From Synechococcus elongatus PCC 11801 (GTDB taxonomy: Bacteria > Cyanobacteriota > Cyanobacteriia > Synechococcales > Synechococcaceae): a DNA stretch of 64,000 nt. The position numbers and the translations under genes are program-made. The notes below the pieces were generated by a model, which saw nothing but the letters and a program-made list of their open reading frames with translations, was not told the origin of the DNA and made no database searches. The DNA lies in assembly GCF_003846445.2 (NCBI RefSeq), contig NZ_CP030139.2, positions 2,531,501 through 2,595,500 on the forward strand, read 5' to 3'. Positions 57,431-64,000 of this stretch are shown one piece after another (within the stretch, counting starts at the first letter, position 1; every line of letters starts with the position of its first letter).

Positions 57431-59014
57431 ATGAGCCTTGAAGTCCTGGCCACTGAGCCAGCACTGGAATACGGATTAGAGCGTTTCTTTCTGGCTCTGG
57501 TTGTCGCCCTCAGTGTGGCGACGCTGCCCCAAGTCTTTAGCTGGTTCCGCCAAATTCCCTACACCTTGCTCTTGGTGATCGCAGGGTTGGGGCTGGCGCT
57601 GTTTAATGTTCGCCTGATCAACCTATCGCCGGAGCTGATCCTCTCCATTTTCTTACCACCTCTGCTGTTTGAAGCAGCCTGGAATTTGAAGTGGAGCAAC
57701 CTCAAAAAAGATTGGGTTCCCATCAGTCTTTATGCAGTGATTGGGGTTGGAATTTCAATTCTTGGTATCGCCTTTGGGCTGTCACAAACAACATCCGTCC
57801 CGATTGTGATCGCTCTCTTAATTGGCGCGAGCTTAGCGACAACGGATCCAGTCTCCGTGATTGCTATGTTCCGCGAGTTGGGCGTGGCAGAGCGAACAAG
57901 AACGTTGGTCGAAGGTGAGAGCCTGTTTAACGACGGGGTGGCAGTCGTCACCCTCAGTCTCTTGCTGTCACTCCCGCTCGAAGTTCAAGGACTGGAGGCA
58001 CAGTCGCTACTCGCAGACTTGATCCGCTATCTCGGCATCGGCATTGGTTCTGGTTGCCTCATTGGTTTTGGAGTTTCTTTCCTCACGCAACGCTTGGACC
58101 TCCCGTTGCTCGAACAGTCCCTGACGTTGGTGTCAGCTTATGGCAGTTATTTACTGAGTGAGCAGCTCGGTGGTTCAGGGGTAATCGCGGTTGTACCAGT
58201 TGGCCTAATTTTGGGCAACTTTGGCTCGCGCATTGGCATGAGTCCCCGCACGCGGGTAATTGTCACAGAGTTCTGGGAGTTTCTCGCCTTTTTCGTCAAT
58301 TCAATCGTGTTTCTTTTGATTGGCGATCAGGTACCGCTTGAAAGTCTCTGGCAAAATCGCGGTGCGATCGCAATCACTGTCGTGGCGATGCTAGCGGCGC
58401 GGGCGATCGCCACTTTTGGGCTGGGCTGGCTCAGCAATCGCCTCTCCCGCTCCGATCTGTCGTGGCGCGAGCTGATTGTGGTTTGGTGGGGTGGCATTCG
58501 CGGTGCAGTTTCGATCGCCTTGGCGCTGAGTATTCCCACGGTGTTGCTGCAGCGGGATTTAATCACGGCCACAGTGTTTGGTTCAGTGCTTTTCACCCTG
58601 CTGGTGCAAGGGCTGACGATGAAACCGCTGCTGGGTGCGTTGGGGTTGCTCGGTGATCAGGCGCTACGGCAACAGTACGCGGAGGCGATCGCTCGGCAAA
58701 CTGCGCTGAAGCGAGTTCTGCAAAGACTTCAGCAAACCGAACCTCAGGCAGAAATTGATCCAGCCTTTCGTCGCGAACAAGTTCAGCTCATTGAAGCCAA
58801 GCTGCAAAGCCTCACCCAAGAACTGGCAGAACTCTGCGATCGCCAGCCCGAGTTGCAGCACTACGCCCTAGAAAGTTTGCAGGCAGAGCTGTTGGCAATC
58901 GAAGCCGATACCTATGCTGAATTTGTACGCTCCGGCCAGCTCAGCCAAGAACTCTCGCCGATCCTGCGAGAGACGCTGGCCTTTCCAACCCAGCCACCGG
59001 CGATCGCAGACTAA
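57431..59014 (+). CDS. Na+/H+ antiporter, CPA1 (NhaP/NhaS) family
   Basis: 527 residues. About 12 membrane helices in residues 15-405, with IGASLATTDPVSVIAMFRELGV and VEGESLFNDGVAVVTLSL (ion-binding Asp residues of CPA1 exchangers), and GGIRGAVSIALALSIP near the end. A soluble C-terminal tail of about 120 residues (from QQYAEAIARQTALKRVL) is mostly coiled and probably regulatory. Exchanges Na+ (or Li+) for H+ across the plasma or thylakoid membrane. Which NhaS paralog this is cannot be decided. Confidence 0.93.
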   Translation: MSLEVLATEPALEYGLERFFLALVVALSVATLPQVFSWFRQIPYTLLLVIAGLGLALFNVRLINLSPELILSIFLPPLLFEAAWNLKWSNLKKDWVPISLYAVIGVGISILGIAFGLSQTTSVPIVIALLIGASLATTDPVSVIAMFRELGVAERTRTLVEGESLFNDGVAVVTLSLLLSLPLEVQGLEAQSLLADLIRYLGIGIGSGCLIGFGVSFLTQRLDLPLLEQSLTLVSAYGSYLLSEQLGGSGVIAVVPVGLILGNFGSRIGMSPRTRVIVTEFWEFLAFFVNSIVFLLIGDQVPLESLWQNRGAIAITVVAMLAARAIATFGLGWLSNRLSRSDLSWRELIVVWWGGIRGAVSIALALSIPTVLLQRDLITATVFGSVLFTLLVQGLTMKPLLGALGLLGDQALRQQYAEAIARQTALKRVLQRLQQTEPQAEIDPAFRREQVQLIEAKLQSLTQELAELCDRQPELQHYALESLQAELLAIEADTYAEFVRSGQLSQELSPILRETLAFPTQPPAIAD

Positions 59015-59034
59015 ATTCAACAAGATTCAACAAG
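59015..59034 (+). repeat. Tandem 10-bp duplication
   Basis: ATTCAACAAG occurs twice in direct contact immediately after the antiporter stop codon. Probably a slipped-strand duplication; no function is implied. Confidence 0.9.
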
Positions 59035-59153
59035 ACTGACGGCAAGAGGACAGGATTTGGCAAGATGGTCTCGGCTCAGTGCTGGTGACTCATGGATGTG
59101 ACCGGTAGACTAAAAGACGCCGCTCCCTAGCGGTTGTACAGGAGCTTAGGCCC

Positions 59154-60065
59154 ATGGTTCTCCGCCTTGATCGGGGGCTGTTTCAGCTCGGCGACTTCAA
59201 CGACTATCACGCAATCTTGGGCGTCCCAGTCGATGCGACCCCCGAGCAAATTCGTCGTCAGTACCTCCAGATCGTGCGGCGCCTCCATCCCGATCGCTTG
59301 CAGGGCGATCGCCAACAGTTGCGCGAGACTAGCACTTTAGTACTAGCGAGGGTTGTCAATCCGGCCTATAACGTCCTGTCACAACCGCAGCGCTATCAAG
59401 ACCACTGCTTAGCCCTCCAAGCCAAAGCTCAACAGGCTCGTAATCTCCAAATTTCCATTCGGGCCATGCACGAAGCGGCCCAAAAATTAGCGGTCAGTGC
59501 TCAGATGCAGCAGGACTATCAAGCCCTGATTCAACAGCTCGCCACTGATCTTTACGGTTCTCTGTCCGAAATTGAAGATCAAGTGAATCGGCTCAGTGAG
59601 CTGAATCTTGTCTTTTTACTGCGCAGTCCCGTCGTAGTTGAATCTCCACGAGTCTCGCCAGTCAGCACAACTCCCAGCTTGTCGACAACAGTTACGGTGA
59701 CTGAACCGGCGGCAGCAACTGCGACGACTACTGCCGATCGGGTGTCGGGCTATCTCCGACGAGCCGAAGATTACGTCAGCAAGCAGGCTTTTGCCCAGGC
59801 GATCGCAGAACTGCGGGATGCTCTGCGTCTCGATGCCAACGACAGCCGCTGCCATGCCTTGATGGGGTCCATCTATCTGCAGCAAAATCAGTTGACCATG
59901 GCGCGGGTCTCGATTCGACGAGCCCTGACGCTGGACCCACAAAACGCTCAAGCCTTGGAAGCGCAGCGGCAACTCAACCAGCGCGATCCCAAGTCAGCAG
60001 CCCCAGCAGCACCGCCACAAGGCAAACGAGGGCTGCTCGGTGGTTGGTTTGGCAAGAACAAGTAG
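59154..60065 (+). CDS. J-domain and TPR protein
   Basis: 303 residues. The N-terminal J domain (residues 15-75) shows DYHAILGVPVDATPEQIRRQY and LHPDRLQ with the intact HPD that stimulates Hsp70 ATPase. A coiled middle and a Thr/Ser/Ala/Val-rich linker (about 160-195) follow, then two or three TPR units (YLRRAEDYVSKQAFAQAI, SRCHALMGSIYLQQNQL, MARVSIRRALTLDPQ). The end is basic and Gly-rich. Likely brings clients or partner proteins to DnaK; the target is unknown. It lies 24 bases ahead of hisZ. Confidence 0.9.
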   Translation: MVLRLDRGLFQLGDFNDYHAILGVPVDATPEQIRRQYLQIVRRLHPDRLQGDRQQLRETSTLVLARVVNPAYNVLSQPQRYQDHCLALQAKAQQARNLQISIRAMHEAAQKLAVSAQMQQDYQALIQQLATDLYGSLSEIEDQVNRLSELNLVFLLRSPVVVESPRVSPVSTTPSLSTTVTVTEPAAATATTTADRVSGYLRRAEDYVSKQAFAQAIAELRDALRLDANDSRCHALMGSIYLQQNQLTMARVSIRRALTLDPQNAQALEAQRQLNQRDPKSAAPAAPPQGKRGLLGGWFGKNK

Positions 60066-60089
60066 GACAGATTAGGACCCATCAAATTC

Positions 60090-61352
60090 ATGGTGCATCA
60101 GCCTCCAGCCGGTACTCGCGACCTACTGCCCCAAGACGTGACCCAAAAACGCTGGATTGAAAGCCGCCTGCAGCAGGTTTTCCAGCAATGGGGCTATCAA
60201 CGGATCATTACGCCGACCTTAGAGCGGCTAGATACTTTGGTGGCGGGAGGAGCCGTGCGCCGCTCGGCGGTGATTCAGGTGCAGTCCGACGAGGAGTCTG
60301 GCTTGGGTCTGCGCCCCGAACTGACGGCCTCGATCGCTCGTGCTGCGGTGACTCGCTTGGCAGGATCATCCTTGCCGCTGCGGTTGTACTACCTTGCCAA
60401 TGTTTTTCGTCCCGCCTTCCAAGGCGATCGCCTCCAGCAGCGTGAACTCTTTCAAGCTGGCGTAGAACTGTTGGGGGTAGGCGGCACGCTGGCAGATGCC
60501 GAAATTCTGCATGTTCTGGCAGATGCTCTCGCTGAATTAGGGTTTGGTCAGCCACCACTGGGAAGCTGGCACTTGGTGGTTGGTGAAGCCAGTCTGACGC
60601 GATCGCTGCTCCAACCCTTTCCCAAGGATTTGCGTGAGAAAGTACGGCAGGCGATCGCCCAGCTTGATTGGGTGACGCTGGAATCATTGCCCCTTGAGCC
60701 ACAACTACGCGATCGCGCTCTGTTGCTGCATGATCTTCGCGGTCAGCCAGAGCAAGTTTTTGCCAAACTTCAGCAGCTAACTCTGACACCCCTGGAACAA
60801 ACCCTGCGCGATCGCCTCGTCCAACTGGTGGAGCTTTACAACGCCAGCGCTGGTCCTCAAGACTCGCCACTCCTGCTCGACCTCAGCCTGCTGCGCAGCT
60901 TCGACTACTACACTGGCGTCGTCTTTGAAGTCGTCTACGAAACGCCCACAGGGCCGTGGGTCTTGGCTCAAGGCGGCCGCTACGATCGCCTCTTGGATGT
61001 CTACGATCCGCAGGCAGCTGGCCAGCCGGGTATTGGCTTCTCTTGCAACATCGAAAACTTGCAACAGGTATTGTTGGCAGCCAATCGCCTGCCGCAACGC
61101 CCCCCTGCGATCGATCAACTCGTCATCCCTGTTGATGCAGATGCCTACGGTGCAGCCTTAGCCGAAGTACAACGCCTGCAGCGCCAGGATCAGCTGCGAG
61201 TGGAACTCTACCTCGATCGCGATCGCCGGCCCGAAGTCGTGCAAGCCTTTGCCCAGCGGCGGCGCATTGGCCGGATTGTCTGGGTGAGCAGCGACGGTGC
61301 CCCTCGCACGGAAGCCGTAGCCATAGCTGAGCCCGCGGCCACAACTTGTTAG
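60090..61352 (+). CDS. hisZ: ATP phosphoribosyltransferase regulatory subunit
   Basis: 420 residues. A HisRS-like paralog that lacks tRNA charging activity: PAGTRDLLPQDVTQKRW, GLGLRPELTASIARAAV (motif 2 region, without the typical HisRS residues), LLDLSLLRSFDYYTGVVFEVV and GGRYDRLLDVYDPQAAG. It forms a hetero-octamer with short HisG and makes it sensitive to histidine. The partner hisG is in this window at 30847-31503. The C-terminal part (from about 330) is shorter than in HisRS and lacks a clear anticodon-binding domain. Confidence 0.95.
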   Translation: MVHQPPAGTRDLLPQDVTQKRWIESRLQQVFQQWGYQRIITPTLERLDTLVAGGAVRRSAVIQVQSDEESGLGLRPELTASIARAAVTRLAGSSLPLRLYYLANVFRPAFQGDRLQQRELFQAGVELLGVGGTLADAEILHVLADALAELGFGQPPLGSWHLVVGEASLTRSLLQPFPKDLREKVRQAIAQLDWVTLESLPLEPQLRDRALLLHDLRGQPEQVFAKLQQLTLTPLEQTLRDRLVQLVELYNASAGPQDSPLLLDLSLLRSFDYYTGVVFEVVYETPTGPWVLAQGGRYDRLLDVYDPQAAGQPGIGFSCNIENLQQVLLAANRLPQRPPAIDQLVIPVDADAYGAALAEVQRLQRQDQLRVELYLDRDRRPEVVQAFAQRRRIGRIVWVSSDGAPRTEAVAIAEPAATTC

Positions 61353-61384
61353 GCTAGGGGGCGTTCTCTCGCTGACGTGCTGTT

Positions 61385-61609
61385 GTGGCGCATACGATCG
61401 TTACCAATACCTGTGAAGGGGTTGCAGACTGCGTGGATGCCTGCCCGGTTGCCTGTATTCAAGAAGGGCCGGGACGCAACCAAAAGGGAACAACCTGGTA
61501 CTGGATTGACTTCAGCACCTGCATTGACTGCGGCATCTGTCTGCAAGTCTGTCCCGTCGAAGGCGCAATCTTGCCTGAGGAACGTCCGGAGTTACAGCAA
61601 ACGCCCTAA
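61385..61609 (+). CDS. Bacterial-type ferredoxin with two cluster motifs
   Basis: 74 residues from GTG 61385. The second motif CIDCGICLQVCP is a full CxxCxxCxxxCP for a [4Fe-4S] cluster. The first, CEGVADCVDACPVAC, has Cys10, Cys16 and Cys20 but Val13 where the middle Cys of a [4Fe-4S] motif should be, so the first cluster is probably [3Fe-4S]. This matches the 7Fe-type small ferredoxins described in cyanobacteria. Electron-transfer partner unknown. Located 32 bases after hisZ and 6 bases before the ABC ATPase gene. Confidence 0.92.
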   Translation: MAHTIVTNTCEGVADCVDACPVACIQEGPGRNQKGTTWYWIDFSTCIDCGICLQVCPVEGAILPEERPELQQTP

Positions 61610-61615
61610 AGTCTG

Positions 61616-62347
61616 ATGACTGCGCTGCCACTGCTCGAACTCGACCAAGTGTTTGCAGGCTACCTGCCTGATCTGGACATTGTCCAAGGGGTCAACCTCC
61701 AGGTGGCAGCGGGTGAGCTGTTGACGCTCCTAGGCCCAAATGGGGCAGGCAAATCCACCCTTGCGAAAACCCTGCTGGGCTTGGTGCCGGTGCGCAGTGG
61801 CAGCATCCGCTTTCGGGGACAGGAGATCAGCCGACTCAGCCCCGAAGCGATCGTGCGGTTAGGCATTGGCTATGTTCCCCAAGTCCGTAATGTCTTTGCC
61901 AGCCTGACGGTGGCTGAAAATCTGGAGATGGGGTTGTTTCAGCAGCGCCCCCAACAGCGCCAAGCCGCGATCGCCCGCATCTATGACCTGTTTCCGACCT
62001 TGGCGGATCGCCGCTCGCAACGGGCTGGCACCCTCTCAGGTGGGGAACGCCAGTTGCTGGCGATGGGGCGTGCTTTAGCAGCAGAACCACTACTTTTGGT
62101 TCTCGATGAACCCTCAGCTGCCCTCTCGCCATTGATGGTGACAACAGTGTTTGATCAAATTCGCGCGATCAACCGCAGTGGCACCACGATTATTTTGGTT
62201 GAGCAAAATACACAGCGAGCCTTGAGACTCGCCGATCGCGGTTGCATTCTTGAAAGTGGACGCGATCGCCAAACCGGCCCTGCCGAAGAACTACTCAATG
62301 ATCCACTGCTGGGCGAACTCTATTTAGGGCGATTGCAAAACCATTGA
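61616..62347 (+). CDS. ABC transporter ATPase, LivF/NatE type
   Basis: 243 residues. Walker A LGPNGAGKST, the Q-loop GYVPQVRNVFASLTVAENL, signature LSGGERQ, Walker B LLVLDEPSAAL and the H-loop region replaced by VEQNTQRAL (Glu-Gln), which is characteristic of the LivF branch. In cyanobacteria this branch serves neutral amino-acid (Nat) or urea uptake; NatE is a plausible identity. The other subunits are not in the window. Confidence 0.9.
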   Translation: MTALPLLELDQVFAGYLPDLDIVQGVNLQVAAGELLTLLGPNGAGKSTLAKTLLGLVPVRSGSIRFRGQEISRLSPEAIVRLGIGYVPQVRNVFASLTVAENLEMGLFQQRPQQRQAAIARIYDLFPTLADRRSQRAGTLSGGERQLLAMGRALAAEPLLLVLDEPSAALSPLMVTTVFDQIRAINRSGTTIILVEQNTQRALRLADRGCILESGRDRQTGPAEELLNDPLLGELYLGRLQNH

Positions 62348-62365
62348 TAGCAGTCTCTGGCTGCC

Positions 62366-64000
62366 TCACCAGTGGTCTTGCAGGAAGTTGCCATGACTGT
62401 GAATAAAGTCCGGTAGATCAGTGGCCAGTAGTGGCTTGCTGAAATAAAAGCCCTGAGCAAAATCACAGTTCCAGGCACGCAGCAGTTGCAACTGATCGAG
62501 TGTTTCAACTCCTTCTGCAGTCGTTTTGAGCCCCAGGCGTTTTGCTAGCTCAATGATGGAGCGAACCACGGCTCGCGATCGCTCATCCTCAGCAATGGGG
62601 GTAATCAAACTGCGATCGATCTTCAGCCCCTGCGCCTGGAATTGGATGAGATAGGCCATGCTCGAGTAGCCGGAACCAAAGTCGTCCAAGGCAACATCGA
62701 CGCCAATCTCTTGAAGATAGGAACTCAGCGCGATTGCGGCAGCTGGATCGGCGGCGATCGCACTTTCGGTGTACTCAATAATCAACTTCGAAGGCAGTAG
62801 CTGACTGCCCTGGAGGGCTGACTTGACAGTGGTGATCCAGCGCTCTGTCTTGAGATCGACAAAACTGCAGTTCACCGAGACTCGCAAGTGAGCCAGCACT
62901 GGTTGCTGAGACCATTCAGCGAGCTGCCGACAGGCCTCATGAACTGCCCATTCTCCGAGTGATTCAATCTGTCCAGAATCTTCGGCCAAGGGAATAAAGA
63001 GAGCCGGTGAAACGTAGCCAAACTGGGGATGATTCCAGCGCAATAGGGCTTCGAGACTGACGACCTTGCCGGTGCGGAGACTGATGATTGGCTGATAAGC
63101 CAGTTTTAATTCCTGCTCGGCGATCGCTTGCCGTAGTGCAAACTGCAGCGCTGCTTCGTGGCGAATGCTGTCATGCGAGGGCAAGTGATAGACAACAGTA
63201 CAATTACCGCCTTGACGCTTGGCGGCATACATTGCCTGATTGGCGCGATCAAGAACCATTTCTTCGCTGAGGTTCTTATCGACAAAGGCAATACCAATAC
63301 TGGCAGTTAAGCTAATGCCAGCTGCTGCTGCCAGTGAACCAGACAGGGCGATCGCCTGCCTGACTTCATCTGCCAAGGTGATTGCATCGGTTTCGCGAAA
63401 ACAGGGAGCCAGCAAAGCGGCAAATTCATCGCCCCCTAGACAGGCGAGTTCGATGCTGCTTCCCAACACCCGCCGCAAGTTGAGCGCTAGGCTGCGCAGC
63501 AAATAGTCACCAAAATGGTAGCCAGCGGCATCGTTGACGCGTTGAAAGCGATCGAGATTGATGCGAAGGAGTGCAAAAGGTTGATTTTGCTCTTCAACGA
63601 GGCTTAGGGCATGCCGAATTGTGCGATACATCCCTTTGCGATTCGGCAATCCAGTCAGAGCATCCGTTTGGAGTTGTTGCTGGGTTCGGATCTCGGCTGC
63701 GGCCTGCCAGGTCAAGTCTTGTTGAACAATGACAATGCTCTCAAGCTCACCATCATCCGTTAGGACTGGCAACAACTTTTCCTGAACCAGATAGAACTCC
63801 TTGTCCTCAGTTTGATATTCAATCTTCCCTTCGATGAGTTGCCCTTGTCGAAGTTCTTGGAGCAGCAAGTGGCGTTCAGTAGGCTGGGTCCGTAGTTGTG
63901 TAAAGTCAGTGCCGATCAGTGCGTCAATCGACTTATTTTGGCGCTCTAGCAGGGCTTGATTGGCCCAAGTGATTAAGCCTTGGCTATTACAGCGCAGCAT
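62366..64000 (-). CDS. PAS-GGDEF-EAL signalling protein, 5' end cut by window
   Basis: 544 residues are visible; the N-terminus lies beyond the right edge, and the ATG at 63998-64000 is probably internal. A PAS-like part (about residues 1-100: GLITWANQALLERQ, FYLVQEKLLPVLTDDGELESIVIV) is followed by a GGDEF domain (ALTGLPNRKGMYRTI, LACLGGDEFAALLA) with an intact catalytic motif and then an EAL domain (VVSLEALLRWNHPQFGYV, LIIEYTESAI, ALDDFGSGYSSMAYL, LKIDRSLI, AEGVETLDQL) with all metal ligands I can recognise. Both making and breaking c-di-GMP are possible. Confidence 0.95.
   Translation of the reverse strand: MLRCNSQGLITWANQALLERQNKSIDALIGTDFTQLRTQPTERHLLLQELRQGQLIEGKIEYQTEDKEFYLVQEKLLPVLTDDGELESIVIVQQDLTWQAAAEIRTQQQLQTDALTGLPNRKGMYRTIRHALSLVEEQNQPFALLRINLDRFQRVNDAAGYHFGDYLLRSLALNLRRVLGSSIELACLGGDEFAALLAPCFRETDAITLADEVRQAIALSGSLAAAAGISLTASIGIAFVDKNLSEEMVLDRANQAMYAAKRQGGNCTVVYHLPSHDSIRHEAALQFALRQAIAEQELKLAYQPIISLRTGKVVSLEALLRWNHPQFGYVSPALFIPLAEDSGQIESLGEWAVHEACRQLAEWSQQPVLAHLRVSVNCSFVDLKTERWITTVKSALQGSQLLPSKLIIEYTESAIAADPAAAIALSSYLQEIGVDVALDDFGSGYSSMAYLIQFQAQGLKIDRSLITPIAEDERSRAVVRSIIELAKRLGLKTTAEGVETLDQLQLLRAWNCDFAQGFYFSKPLLATDLPDFIHSHGNFLQDHW

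Overview
The window comes from a freshwater unicellular cyanobacterium very close to Synechococcus elongatus (PCC 7942/6301 type). The evidence is the very high density of the HIP1 octamer GCGATCGC throughout, phycobilisome genes (CpcT lyases and a phycobiliprotein-fold protein), vipp1, Fe-superoxide dismutase, and a fused sucrose-phosphate synthase/phosphatase. Both ends cut a gene: an ABC1/UbiB-like kinase on the left and a GGDEF/EAL protein on the right. I see no rRNA, CRISPR array, insertion sequence or prophage.

Layout. 1-10.4 kb: ABC1 kinase, VOC-like protein, DUF3318 protein, carB, a C-terminal processing protease, ispG and a cell-wall amidase. 10.5-12.3 kb: two tRNA-Leu genes (CAG on minus, CAA on plus) flank murA, which appears to start at ATT. 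12.5-22.3 kb: a COQ4-like protein with two exported proteins; a minus block of GST, CpcT paralog and GNAT acetyltransferase; and the isoprenoid/folate run folD-crtE-DUF212. 22.4-34.2 kb: PgpH-type HD phosphodiesterase, Ser/Thr kinase, ppsA, ABC exporter, hisG and a class A PBP. 34.4-43.2 kb: glycosyltransferase-like protein, metallophosphatase, second GST, RNA-binding protein, tRNA nucleotidyltransferase, MFS exporter, vipp1, a SPOR-like membrane protein and a DUF721 protein. 43.4-47.9 kb: a cysteine-rich small protein, ruvC, a B12/radical-SAM protein, cpcT, sodB and an orphan phycobilisome-domain protein. 47.9-49.6 kb: an AT-rich, HIP1-free island with a DarT/DarG toxin-antitoxin pair. 49.6-64 kb: ABC-2 permease, pdxA-MBL-rsmE, sps, a PMT-type glycosyltransferase, a ribbon-helix-helix-like orphan, a Na+/H+ antiporter, and the run DnaJ/TPR-hisZ-ferredoxin-LivF-type ATPase.

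How the genes connect. ispG and crtE are steps of one isoprenoid route leading to carotenoid, phytol and quinone chains. murA, the class A PBP and the amidase cover synthesis and turnover of peptidoglycan. hisG (short form) and hisZ encode the two subunits of one enzyme although they lie about 29 kb apart. cpcT and its paralog serve phycobilisome chromophorylation. sps (sucrose synthesis) and the antiporter fit salt tolerance. Most of the window is ordinary core genome.

The region that stands out is the DarTG island. Its toxin carries an extra N-terminal region of about 90 residues and its antitoxin is unusually compact. Other points worth following are the ATT start of murA, the orphan phycobiliprotein-like protein that keeps a bilin-type cysteine, a perfect 34-bp HIP1-centred palindrome between convergent genes, and divergent start codons that share one CATG.
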